A stretch of DNA of 12,973 bases from an uncultured Devosia sp. (GTDB lineage: Bacteria > Pseudomonadota > Alphaproteobacteria > Rhizobiales > Devosiaceae), in contig CAMLOA010000013.1 in NCBI GenBank assembly GCA_946481445.1, positions 1-12,973 on the forward strand, in the 5' to 3' direction. The notes beneath the pieces were generated by a model. It was given only the letters and a program-made list of their open reading frames with translations. It made no database searches and was not told the origin of the DNA. The translations under genes and the position numbers were made by a program. Shown in pieces: positions 6,830 through 12,973 of the stretch (within the stretch, counting starts at the first letter, position 1; every line of letters starts with the position of its first letter).

Positions 6830-6850
6830 TGTCACAGATCGAAAGTGACA
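6830..6850 (-). promoter_or_regulatory. Inverted repeat TGTCAC-N9-GTGACA upstream of the LysR gene
   Basis: TGTCAC (6830-6835) and GTGACA (6845-6850) form a perfect 6-bp inverted repeat with a 9-bp spacer, 21 bp before the preferred GTG start of the LysR gene at 6809. Position and symmetry suit an autoregulatory operator. I did not find the same sequence in front of the transporter operon, so a shared regulon is not shown. Confidence 0.4.
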
Positions 6851-7091
6851 CAGGTTCGGCTTGCCGGCCAGCGAAGCAGACTCCTTCCCGGCACCGGCCC
6901 TCGATGGACGCACCCGGCAAGCTTTCGGAGGTGCTAAAGCCAAACGACCGCTGAACTCAGTAGATGCCATGGGAGGTCGATCTGATCATGCTGCGCAAGA
7001 GCATCTACGAAGGCGACCGATGCGTCATAAACTCGCTGAGGCGCGAACCTGTCCTGCATGATCCCGGCCTGGGGAACGGCCGGTAGCTGCC
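6851..7091. other. Gap between the phn-type operon and the LysR gene, with a small hairpin
   Basis: This gap separates the end of the TIM-barrel gene (7092) from the LysR start region. It holds a 6-bp hairpin CCGGCC/GGCCGG (7064-7069 with 7078-7083) just beyond the last gene of the phn-type operon. No T-run follows on the minus strand, so terminator function is unproven. A 40-codon plus-strand frame (6964-7086) and a minus-strand frame (ending 6934) pass through. I recognise neither as a gene. Confidence 0.4.
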
Positions 7092-7907
7092 TCAAACGGC
7101 GAGCCCAAGCTTCTCCAGATAGGCAAAGCCCTTCGGGATGCCGGATTTGTCGTGCAGTTCCAGCACGAGATGTGGCTCGCTGTGACAATCGCCCAGGGCG
7201 CGGAAAACGGCGTGCCACTCGATCTCGCCCTCTCCGGGTGCCCAATGCCGGTCCGCATGGCCGTCCACATCCTGTAGATGCACATGGGCCAGTTGCCGGC
7301 CCGCATCGCGCACGAAATAGTCCACAGGCGGGGCTCCGGACATGCGACGCGCCAGTTGTGCATGGCCGGTGTCGATGGATAAGGCGATTGCCGGACTGGC
7401 GAAGCTGTCAACCAGCGCGCGTCGAGTTGCCGGATCAACGTCCTCGATGTTTTCGATGACAATCGTGATGCCGGCTTGGGCGGCGCGCTTGACCACCGGT
7501 TCAAGCACTTCGTGAACGCGCATCAGCTTGGCCTCGGCATAGCCGGGTGAAGCCAGAATATTGTTCTGGTACCAGGCCCGGTAAGGTGAATGCAGCACCA
7601 TCTGCCGGGCGCCTATCGCCTCGGCGGCCTCCAGCGCGCGCAGGAAGCGCGCCGTGATCAGGGGGCGCAGCTCCGCGTCCTTGTTGTCGATGTCGAGCCC
7701 CTCATAGGGGCCGTGGATGCCGACACGACCACCATGACCGGCAAGTGCCGCCTTGGCAGCCGCGATGCGATCGGCGCGCTCGGGGCCAAGAGCCGCCGCA
7801 GTCATGAAGTCCTGAAGTTCGATGTCGCGTTGGGCATCGAATAGCCAGGACCTGTGCGCGGCGATCTCGGATGTTTTCAAGCAGGCGCCAATCTTGAGGG
7901 CAGTCAT
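7092..7907 (-). CDS. Sugar phosphate isomerase/epimerase-like TIM-barrel protein (AP-endonuclease 2 fold)
   Basis: This 271-residue protein has the xylose-isomerase-like TIM barrel. Family enzymes use one or two divalent metals to isomerise sugars or sugar phosphates, or to cut abasic DNA. Expected metal-ligand positions are present: Glu152 in IVIENIEDVDP, Asp179 and His182 in SIDTGHAQ, His208/His210 in LAHVHLQDVDGH, and Glu250 in LVLELHD. The segment HVHLQDVDGHADRHW followed by GEGEIEW is typical of the epimerase branch. The start at 7907 has GGGAGAC upstream. It is the last gene of the phnDCE-methyltransferase-phnM operon and is separated from phnM by 66 bp containing a strong hairpin. Its substrate is unknown. 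A role on a phospho- or phosphonate-sugar produced by PhnM would be logical but is not shown by the sequence. Confidence 0.82.
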   Translation of the reverse strand: MTALKIGACLKTSEIAAHRSWLFDAQRDIELQDFMTAAALGPERADRIAAAKAALAGHGGRVGIHGPYEGLDIDNKDAELRPLITARFLRALEAAEAIGARQMVLHSPYRAWYQNNILASPGYAEAKLMRVHEVLEPVVKRAAQAGITIVIENIEDVDPATRRALVDSFASPAIALSIDTGHAQLARRMSGAPPVDYFVRDAGRQLAHVHLQDVDGHADRHWAPGEGEIEWHAVFRALGDCHSEPHLVLELHDKSGIPKGFAYLEKLGLAV

Positions 7908-7941
7908 TGGGCTTGTCTCCCACTCTGTTCACGGTGGCATG

Positions 7942-7971
7942 GGGCCAAAGCGGCGAAGCCGCTTTCGGCCC
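7942..7971 (-). repeat. Intercistronic hairpin between phnM and the TIM-barrel gene
   Basis: GGGCC-AAAGCGGC (7942-7954) pairs with GCCGCTTT-C-GGCCC (7958-7971) around a GAA loop, giving 13 pairs interrupted by one bulged C. It fills the only sizeable gap in the operon. On the minus strand no U-run follows, so it is more likely an RNA-stabilising or processing element, or a partial attenuator, than a full terminator. Confidence 0.6.
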
Positions 7972-7973
7972 GG

Positions 7974-9188
7974 CTAGCCCTGGGCAATCGCGCCATAGGC
8001 GGCGCGGCCGCCGACAAGGCACTGAGAAACGACCGGCGTGCGACCCTCGGGCCAGTCCAGCAACACCAGATCGGCGCGTCGCCCCAGGGCAATCTGGCCA
8101 CGGTCGTTTAGGCCAAGCGCCGTGGCCGGGTTGGCTGCAACCAGTTTCCAGAGCTCGGGGAGGCTGCCGATCCCGTCGGCCTGCAGGCGCGCCACGGCCG
8201 CGAGCATGGCCGGGTAGTAGTAGTCGGAGGCCAGGATATCGCACAGCCCTTCGGCCACCATGTCTGCGGCCCCCGGCGACCCGAGATGGCTGCCACCGCG
8301 CGCGGCGTTGGGGGCGCCGAACACGATCCAGTCTCCCGCCTCGCGGGCAGCGCGGGTCACATCGGCATTCATGGGGAATTCGGAAATCCGGGCGCCATGC
8401 AGGCGATAGAAGTCGCGCGTTTCTGGCTGGCTGTCGTCGTGGCTCAGCATCGGCGCCCCGGCGGCGGTGGCCTTGGCTCCGGCCTGTGCGATCACCGCGG
8501 GCACCTCGGGCCGGCGCTGCCACATCTGACGCATCAGCGCGACAAAGTCGGCGCTCTGCAAGCCGGACCGTTTGGCGCGCGACTCCATCTTTGCGGCAAA
8601 ACCGTCGCTGTCCATGTCGACTACGGGAAAGGCCGGATCATGGTCAAAGGGTCGGGTCTGCAACGGGCAGGACGGGTGTAGCAGGGCCATCGAGGTGTGG
8701 TCGTTAAAGGCAAGCGCGGGCAGCAGCGGTCCAGCTAGGGCCGTTTCGATCAGGGGAATGGCCTCGAAGCAAAAGGTCTCCCACCGCAGTTGAATCCGGT
8801 TCTCCACCGTGAGGCGTGGGGCGATCGCGACAAGCGTCTCCACGATCTCGCGGCCGATTGCGACCGAACGCAGGCCCGGCTCCCAACTCAGGGTCAGCGC
8901 GTGATAGGCGGTGGCGATGCCATTGGCCGCGAGCTGCCGATCGGTCTCCAGCAGGGCTGCTTCGGTCGGGATCATCACGCCCGGGCGCGGCATCAGCTGG
9001 CGCTCGAAAGCGTCACCGTGGATGTCGACCAGCGCCGGGGCGAGGATCATGCCATGCCCGTCGATGACCTGCGCCCCGTTGCGCGGGCCATCCAGCGCGG
9101 CGATCAAGCCGTTCTCGACATGCACGGATACCCGTTCGATCCGGTCTGGCAGGACAACCGAGGCGCCTTCGATGACGAATGCGTCCAT
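7974..9188 (-). CDS. phnM: PhnM-family amidohydrolase (alpha-D-ribose 1-methylphosphonate 5-triphosphate diphosphatase-like)
   Basis: In C-P lyase pathways PhnM removes pyrophosphate from ribose 1-phosphonate 5-triphosphate. This 404-residue protein follows PhnM along its whole length. It has VDIHGDAFERQLMPRPGV (His57-x-Asp59, where E. coli PhnM has a His-Thr-Asp), the mid-barrel His164 in FNDHTS, LSHDDS (His250), GAPNAARGGSHLGS (about 291-304), and CDILASDYYYPAML with Asp322. The C-terminus has RGQIALGRRADLVLLDW, as in amidohydrolases. I place the start at ATG 9188, which overlaps the methyltransferase stop in TAATG; the frame is open to 9215. No phnG-phnL genes are nearby, so the true substrate may differ from the E. 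coli one. It is slightly longer than E. coli PhnM (378). Confidence 0.88.
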   Translation of the reverse strand: MDAFVIEGASVVLPDRIERVSVHVENGLIAALDGPRNGAQVIDGHGMILAPALVDIHGDAFERQLMPRPGVMIPTEAALLETDRQLAANGIATAYHALTLSWEPGLRSVAIGREIVETLVAIAPRLTVENRIQLRWETFCFEAIPLIETALAGPLLPALAFNDHTSMALLHPSCPLQTRPFDHDPAFPVVDMDSDGFAAKMESRAKRSGLQSADFVALMRQMWQRRPEVPAVIAQAGAKATAAGAPMLSHDDSQPETRDFYRLHGARISEFPMNADVTRAAREAGDWIVFGAPNAARGGSHLGSPGAADMVAEGLCDILASDYYYPAMLAAVARLQADGIGSLPELWKLVAANPATALGLNDRGQIALGRRADLVLLDWPEGRTPVVSQCLVGGRAAYGAIAQG

Positions 9189-9841
9189 TACAGCCGCTCC
9201 AGCACCAGGTGCCAATGCCAGGATCCGGGCGTTTCGTGTTCACGATCCTCCAGGCGGCAAACCTCGAAGGCGGAGAACAGCTCCAGCAGGTCACGGCCGT
9301 TGCAGAAATAATGGGGATGGATCTTGTCGCCCGGCCCCTCGAAGACCCAGGTATTGCGGGAGATTTCGCGGCCCGGGGCCTTGGCCTGCTCCACCGGCAC
9401 GCGGCGTGCAGACAGCATTGTGCCAAGGAACGTACCGCCCGGCTTCAGCACACGGGCGATTTCGGCGATCGAGGCCCGCAGCACCGTTTCATCGCCGTGA
9501 TAGATCACGTTCCAGGACAGCACGTGGTCAAACGAGGCGTCGGCAAACGGCAGTTCGGTCATCAGGCCGACGCGCGCATCGATGGCCAGGCCTTCGGCGG
9601 CGATGCGGTTGATCTCGGCAATGCCTTCTGGGGCGGCATCAAGGGCGGCCACAGCGAATCCCTGCCGCGCCAGTGCCAGGGCATGCCGGCCGACACCGGC
9701 CCCAAGATCGAGCACGCTCGCGCCGGCGGGCAGGGCCTGGGCGAACTCCATCACCTCTGCCTCGGGACGCTCCCATTGCGACGTGCCGTCGACCTTGGCC
9801 CATTCGGTGTCCCAGTAGGCATGCGCGGTGTCGGTCTTCAT
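9188..9841 (-). CDS. Class I SAM-dependent methyltransferase
   Basis: This is a 217-residue Rossmann-fold methyltransferase. Motif I is VLDLGAGVGRHALALA (about 43-58), the acidic ribose-binding residue is Asp68 in AALDAAP, motif post-II is FDHVLSWNVIYH (about 104-115), and LKPGGTFLGTML (about 132-143) is the usual beta-5 region. The C-terminus is rich in His and Trp (SWHWHLVLERL). The fold resembles TehB/Methyltransf_11 proteins, but the methyl acceptor cannot be read from the sequence. The start overlaps the phnE stop in ATGA, and its stop overlaps the phnM start in TAATG, so it is translationally coupled on both sides. Being embedded between transporter and phnM argues that it acts on the imported compound or its product, or detoxifies an intermediate. 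Confidence 0.88.
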   Translation of the reverse strand: MKTDTAHAYWDTEWAKVDGTSQWERPEAEVMEFAQALPAGASVLDLGAGVGRHALALARQGFAVAALDAAPEGIAEINRIAAEGLAIDARVGLMTELPFADASFDHVLSWNVIYHGDETVLRASIAEIARVLKPGGTFLGTMLSARRVPVEQAKAPGREISRNTWVFEGPGDKIHPHYFCNGRDLLELFSAFEVCRLEDREHETPGSWHWHLVLERL

Positions 9842-10644
9842 CGTGACGCTCCTATGATTTTCTGGCGCAGCACGGCACCAATCTGTTCCACGCCGATCAC
9901 CACGACGGCGATCATCAGGATCACGGTCAGGGCGGTCGGGTAATCGAAAAGGTCAAAGCCCACCTTCAGCTCGATCCCGATCCCGCCGGCGCCCACAAGT
10001 CCAAGGATGGTCGAGGAGCGCACCGCCTTCTCCAGGCCGAACAGCGAGGTGGAGACAAAGGCGGGCAGGGCCGCCGGAATGGTCGCGCTGGCAGCTATGT
10101 CGAGACGCTTTGCGCCCGTGGCGGTCAGGGCCTCGGCCGGTCCATGATCGGTGTTTTCCATATCATCGGCGAAAAAGCGACCGCAGAAACCGATGGTATC
10201 CACGGCAATGGCCAGCATCCCGGCAAACGGGCCCAGGCCCACGGCCACGACGAAAACCAGCGCCCAGGCAAGGTCCGGCACGGCGCGGATGAAGCCAAGG
10301 ATGACGCGCACCACCTGGTTGATGCCGCGACCCACCAGAACGCCCCGTGCAGCCAGCAGGGCGATCGGCAGCGACAGCGCGATGCCGATGGCGGCGCCCG
10401 CCACAGCGATCTGCAGGGTTTCCACCATCTTCCATGCCAGCCGGTCAAGATTGTGCGTTGATGGCGGCCAGGAGCGCGACAGGAAATCGGCCAGTTTCGG
10501 CGGCGAAGACAGCAGCCGGTCCAGCGACCATCCGGCGCCTTCAAGCGACCACAGGATGATAAGGGCTGCCAGGACGTAACCGGCAAAGCTGACGGCGCCG
10601 GGGCGGCTGAAGCGATGGGGCAGGCTGTGCGAGGGACTATGCAT
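9838..10644 (-). CDS. phnE: Phosphonate-type ABC transporter permease (PhnE family)
   Basis: This is the inner-membrane permease working with the PhnC-like ATPase and PhnD-like receptor; it would act as a homodimer. The 268-residue product has hydrophobic spans near 17-33, 74-98, 112-132, 136-155, 198-222 and 236-256. The EAA loop EALTATGAKRLDIAASATIP starts at residue 171, and GLVGAGGIG (about 215-223) is characteristic of PhnE. The frame is open to 10746, but ATG 10644 is preferred because it lies within an 8-bp overlap with the end of phnC and gives the normal family length. Its stop overlaps the next start by 4 bp (ATGA). Confidence 0.9.
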   Translation of the reverse strand: MHSPSHSLPHRFSRPGAVSFAGYVLAALIILWSLEGAGWSLDRLLSSPPKLADFLSRSWPPSTHNLDRLAWKMVETLQIAVAGAAIGIALSLPIALLAARGVLVGRGINQVVRVILGFIRAVPDLAWALVFVVAVGLGPFAGMLAIAVDTIGFCGRFFADDMENTDHGPAEALTATGAKRLDIAASATIPAALPAFVSTSLFGLEKAVRSSTILGLVGAGGIGIELKVGFDLFDYPTALTVILMIAVVVIGVEQIGAVLRQKIIGASR

Positions 10645-11431
10645 AGAGCCGCGCCATGTCTGCGGCAGTGACGCTGGACGACGGCGCGTTGATAGCCATG
10701 CGTCCGCCTTGAAGGCCCAGGATGCGGTCGCCATAGGTGAGCGCATGCTGCACGTTGTGGGAGGTGAAGAGGACGGTGACGCCCTCGCGTCTAACCAGGG
10801 TCATGAACAGCGCCATCACTTCCTCGCCCGCCTGGGGATCCAGCGAGGCGCATGGTTCATCGGCCACCAGAAAACGCGGATTGCCAACCAAAGCGCGGGC
10901 AATCGTCACCCGCTGGCTTTGCCCGCCGGACAGCCGGTCCGCCCGGCGCAGGGCCAGATCGGCCAGGCCGACCTTGTCGAGGGCGGCCATGGCGGCAGCG
11001 CGAGCCTCTGTCGGAGCAAGTGCCTGAACCCAGTAGCGAGGACCGGAATGCCGGCCCAGAAGGCCGTGGATCACGTTGGAAAGTACCGACAGTCGCGGGA
11101 CAAGGTTATGCTTCTGTCCCACCAGACCGGTGCCGGCCCGCAGGGCCCGTCGCGCCGGCCCGCCCAGCTGGTCAAGGGTCTTGCCCAGCAACGATACCTG
11201 TCCGGCATCGGGCTCGATCAGGCCGAGGCAGCAACGCAGCAGCGTGGACTTGCCGGTGCCGTTGGCACCGACAAGCGCTACGCACTCGCCTTGACCGATA
11301 CTGAAGGCAATGTCCGAAAACACCGGCTTACCGGTGCCGAAACGCTTGGCGAGGCCCTTGGCCTGCAGGTCGACGACCCGCGGGCCAGCCTTGGTTTCAG
11401 GTCTCGCAAGTCCGGGATGGTCGAGGACCAC
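10637..11431 (-). CDS. phnC: Phosphonate-type ABC transporter ATP-binding protein (PhnC family)
   Basis: This ATPase drives the importer. From GTG 11431 it has 264 residues with Walker A GANGTGKST (55-63), Q-loop Gln106 in VGQKHNLVPRLSV, signature LSGGQSQR (167-174), Walker B FLVADEP (187-193), D-loop SLDP and H-loop His225 in TSHNVQHA. RLSVLSNVIHGLLGR is the PhnC-like region between Q-loop and signature. The frame stays open to 11647 through phnD in another register, but that extension is not protein-like. GTG 11431 has GGAGAA seven bases upstream, formed by the last codons of phnD, and starts 5 bp after the phnD stop. All catalytic elements are intact, in contrast to the broken ATPase of the amino-acid operon. 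Confidence 0.92.
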   Translation of the reverse strand: MVLDHPGLARPETKAGPRVVDLQAKGLAKRFGTGKPVFSDIAFSIGQGECVALVGANGTGKSTLLRCCLGLIEPDAGQVSLLGKTLDQLGGPARRALRAGTGLVGQKHNLVPRLSVLSNVIHGLLGRHSGPRYWVQALAPTEARAAAMAALDKVGLADLALRRADRLSGGQSQRVTIARALVGNPRFLVADEPCASLDPQAGEEVMALFMTLVRREGVTVLFTSHNVQHALTYGDRILGLQGGRMAINAPSSSVTAADMARLYA

Positions 11432-11435
11432 CGGA

Positions 11436-12308
11436 CTATTCTCCGAGGAACTTGTCGAACTGGGGGTAACCTGCCGTGGTGTACATCGAGCGCACCACGT
11501 CGTAGTTCTCATCCTCGACCGGGACGAGGTCCATGCCGAGATACTTGCCGTTCTCTTCATGCACGGTGATCGCGGCGATGATCTCGGCCTTGTTGTTGAC
11601 GATGCTGTCGCGCACCAGGGCCTGCACCTCGGCGGGGACATGGGCACCTGCCAGGATCATGTCGTTGGGCAGGTCGCCCGAGCGGGCCAGAACCTTGAAG
11701 AAGCCGTAGGGGACCGAGGTGTCGGAGTCACGGGCAGAGGAAATCCACGAGCCTTCATTGATGCCGATGGCGGCCACGTCACCCGCCTTCAGGGCCTCAT
11801 GGGCGATGTTGCGGGCCGTGTGGATCGCTTCGATGTCATCGATGGGGCTGACACCGTAATCGGCCATGAGCTGCATCGGGCACAGCATGTTCGAGGTCGA
11901 GCCGATGTCGCCGAACGCCACTTTGGTGCCCTTCAGGTCATCCATGCTGTCGATGCCGGCGTCGGCACGCACGATGATGGCGCAGCGGTAGTCGGGGCGG
12001 CCAAAACCGATCAGCGGGGTAGCGCTGGTCATGGTGTTGATGACGATATATTCCGCCGGACCGGTAATGACGAAATCGACCGTCTCGCCGCGCAATGCTT
12101 CGGCCGAGGCCGTGCGCGAGGACACAGGAAAGAAGTTGAAGGTCTCGCCGGTTGCCGCCTCGAGTGCCGCCTTGAACGGGCCCCACTCGGCCTGCAGGCG
12201 CTCCAGCCCTTCAACGTCGGTCACCGCAATGTTCCAGGTGCCGGCAATGCTAGCAGTCGTCGTCATCACGGCAAGGGCCGTACCGATCATCAGGGACCTT
12301 AGCGACAT
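11436..12308 (-). CDS. phnD: Phosphonate/phosphite-type ABC transporter substrate-binding protein (PhnD family)
   Basis: This is the periplasmic receptor of the importer. The product has 290 residues from ATG 12308, with a signal peptide (about 1-22, LMIGTALAVMTTTASIA). The PhnD fold shows WGPFKAALEAATGE, VDFVITGPAEYIV, SMDDLKGTKVAFGDIGSTSN (about 121-140) and INEGSW (about 183-188). GSTS at 136-139 is the oxyanion-binding turn of the family, and Glu185 lies where E. coli PhnD has the acidic ligand for an aminoalkyl group. An ATG six bases upstream (12314) abuts GGGAGA too closely, so 12308, with 6-base spacing to that site, is the better start. First gene of a six-gene operon. Whether the ligand is a phosphonate, phosphite or another oxyanion ester is open. 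Confidence 0.9.
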   Translation of the reverse strand: MSLRSLMIGTALAVMTTTASIAGTWNIAVTDVEGLERLQAEWGPFKAALEAATGETFNFFPVSSRTASAEALRGETVDFVITGPAEYIVINTMTSATPLIGFGRPDYRCAIIVRADAGIDSMDDLKGTKVAFGDIGSTSNMLCPMQLMADYGVSPIDDIEAIHTARNIAHEALKAGDVAAIGINEGSWISSARDSDTSVPYGFFKVLARSGDLPNDMILAGAHVPAEVQALVRDSIVNNKAEIIAAITVHEENGKYLGMDLVPVEDENYDVVRSMYTTAGYPQFDKFLGE

Positions 12309-12325
12309 GGTCATTCTCCCGTTGG

Positions 12326-12343
12326 AAGTCGTTCGAATGACTT
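12326..12343 (-). promoter_or_regulatory. Near-perfect 18-bp palindrome upstream of phnD
   Basis: AAGTCGTTCGAATGACTT is palindromic at 16 of 18 positions, the only imperfect pair being G12331/T12338. It lies 18-35 bp before the phnD ATG, so it could be an operator for a dimeric regulator or a leader hairpin near the ribosome-binding site. The same TTCGAA core recurs in CTTCGAAG at 12464-12471. Confidence 0.5.
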
Positions 12344-12520
12344 GCTAGGACAGGTCTGTGACGGGACCGCAAAGCTGCTGTGACCTTTTTCAAACTATGG
12401 GGCGACATTTGCGTGACAGCCCGCTCCGCGCGGTCCTCTATGGCGCTCACGCGCGTTGCCCGACTTCGAAGCTCACCTCATGAACGATCCCGTTCCGCGG
12501 AATGAGAGCCCCTCGTAGCA

Positions 12521-12536
12521 AGCAGTGCTGGAGCCA
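12521..12536 (-). promoter_or_regulatory. Candidate sigma-54 (-24/-12) promoter for the phn-type operon
   Basis: On the minus strand this reads TGGCTCCAGCACTGCT, with the obligatory GG-N10-GC spacing (GG at 12535-12534, GC at 12523-12522) and eleven matches to TGGCACG-N4-TTGCW counting only fixed positions loosely. It points toward phnD and lies between that gene and a sigma-54 activator gene on the same strand. The predicted start near 12510 implies a leader of about 200 nt. Two CTGTGAC copies (12356-12362 and 12378-12384, 22 bp apart) lie in that leader. Confidence 0.35.
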
Positions 12537-12561
12537 GGCATCAGGCGTTCGGCACAACCGG

Positions 12562-12973
12562 CTAATGCTTCCAAACGAGACGTCTGTAGAGCGTGGAGCG
12601 GTCGATGCCCAGGGCACGCGCGGCCGCGGAGAGATTGCCCCGATGCTGGTCCACGGCGCGCCGCATCGTCGCCTCCGTCACGCTTCCCAGGGGCCCATTG
12701 GGCAGCATGGCCGACGCAATCGGCCCCCTGGGCTGGATGTGGTTGGGCAGGTCGTCGAGAGCCACCGCATTGCCGGCTCCGGCCAGAGCCGCAGTGGCGT
12801 TGAGCGTATTGGCCATCTCCCGCAGGTTGCCCGGCCAGTCATGGGCCACAAGGCGCTCAAGCACGCTCGGGGACAGGCGGCCGTGATCGGCTTCGTGGGC
12901 GCGCCACAGGCTTTGCACCAGCGCCGCCCGGTCCGGCATATCCACCACGCGCGGCAGGCTCACGCTGAACTGG
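12562..12973 (-). CDS. Sigma-54-dependent Fis-family transcriptional activator, C-terminal part (gene runs off the window)
   Basis: Only the last 136 residues are in the window, so the frame continues past 12973. The segment LVAHDWPGNLREMANTLN is the conserved end of the sigma-54 AAA+ domain, with the WPGN-L-R-E motif. A variable linker follows, then a Fis-type helix-turn-helix, TMRRAVDQHRGNLSAAARAL (about residues 98-117 of the visible part) and GIDRSTLYRRL. It ends at TAG 12562. The sequence is closest in feel to AcoR-type activators that carry a GAF sensor, but the sensor domain is not visible. A gene about 250 bp upstream of phnD on the same strand is a natural candidate to activate the phn-type operon from a -24/-12 promoter. 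Confidence 0.9.
   Translation of the reverse strand, partial: QFSVSLPRVVDMPDRAALVQSLWRAHEADHGRLSPSVLERLVAHDWPGNLREMANTLNATAALAGAGNAVALDDLPNHIQPRGPIASAMLPNGPLGSVTEATMRRAVDQHRGNLSAAARALGIDRSTLYRRLVWKH

Noticed and set aside
7064..7083. CCGGCC/GGCCGG hairpin as an intrinsic terminator of the phn-type operon
   Set aside because: The stem is only 6 bp and no U-run follows on the minus strand.
6934..7245. Minus-strand frame overlapping the end of the TIM-barrel gene and the gap
   Set aside because: It overlaps the confident TIM-barrel gene in another register. The part in the gap looks somewhat protein-like, but I could not assign it to any family.
11310..12302. Plus-strand frame of about 330 codons opposite phnD and the end of phnC
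   Set aside because: It is an antisense shadow. PhnD has a signal peptide and family motifs on the other strand.
12398..12413. Plus-strand TGGGGCGACATTTGCG with GG-N10-GC spacing, like a sigma-54 promoter
   Set aside because: It points away from phnD and into the 3' end of the activator gene on the opposite strand, with no plus-strand gene to serve.
1..12973. CRISPR array, rRNA or intact insertion sequence
   Set aside because: I saw no regularly spaced repeats, rRNA-like sequence or complete transposase with inverted ends.

Overview
The window looks like a high-GC alphaproteobacterial chromosome or large replicon. A member of the Hyphomicrobiales (Rhizobium, Mesorhizobium and relatives) is most likely. 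The reasons are the CCA-encoding elongator tRNA-Met, the AapJ/AapQ/AapM-type amino-acid transporter, the codon use, and the NodD/LinR-like LysR regulator. This placement is inference from family resemblance, not a database match.

Left end (1-1001): the 3' part of a tRNA-Met(CAT) opens the window. After it come about 950 bp with no intact gene. They hold what I read as a frameshifted integrase N-terminus (about 170-250) and a decayed IS5-family transposase (about 400-690), the usual debris of a tRNA-linked integration hot spot. An AT-rich stretch follows, with a good sigma-70-type promoter (751-780) and a control region that contains ten CATG tetramers in 158 bp.

Middle (1002-6809): a plus-strand operon encodes a family-3 periplasmic amino-acid-binding protein and two Aap/Bzt-type permeases. 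The transporter ATPase gene is cut off after about 34 codons, just before the Walker A region. Immediately behind it lies a MalY/PatB-type PLP C-S/C-N lyase, and a LysR regulator converges on it so tightly that the two stop codons overlap. The order (binding protein, permease, permease, beta-lyase, LysR) resembles what I recall of the mimosine-catabolic midABCD/midR locus of Rhizobium sp. TAL1145. The best guess is uptake and beta-elimination of a modified, plant-derived amino acid, with an ATPase supplied from elsewhere.

Right part (7092-12973, all minus strand): a compact operon reads phnD, phnC, phnE, a SAM methyltransferase, phnM and a TIM-barrel sugar isomerase/epimerase-like protein. 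Most genes overlap or nearly touch. None of the C-P lyase core genes (phnG-phnL) is present, so phnM and the transporter appear to serve a different, possibly undescribed, organophosphorus pathway. Upstream on the same strand is the C-terminal end of a sigma-54-dependent Fis-type activator. The 250-bp gap between it and phnD holds a plausible -24/-12 promoter and a near-perfect 18-bp palindrome. Overall the window joins two accessory catabolic/uptake modules beside a tRNA.
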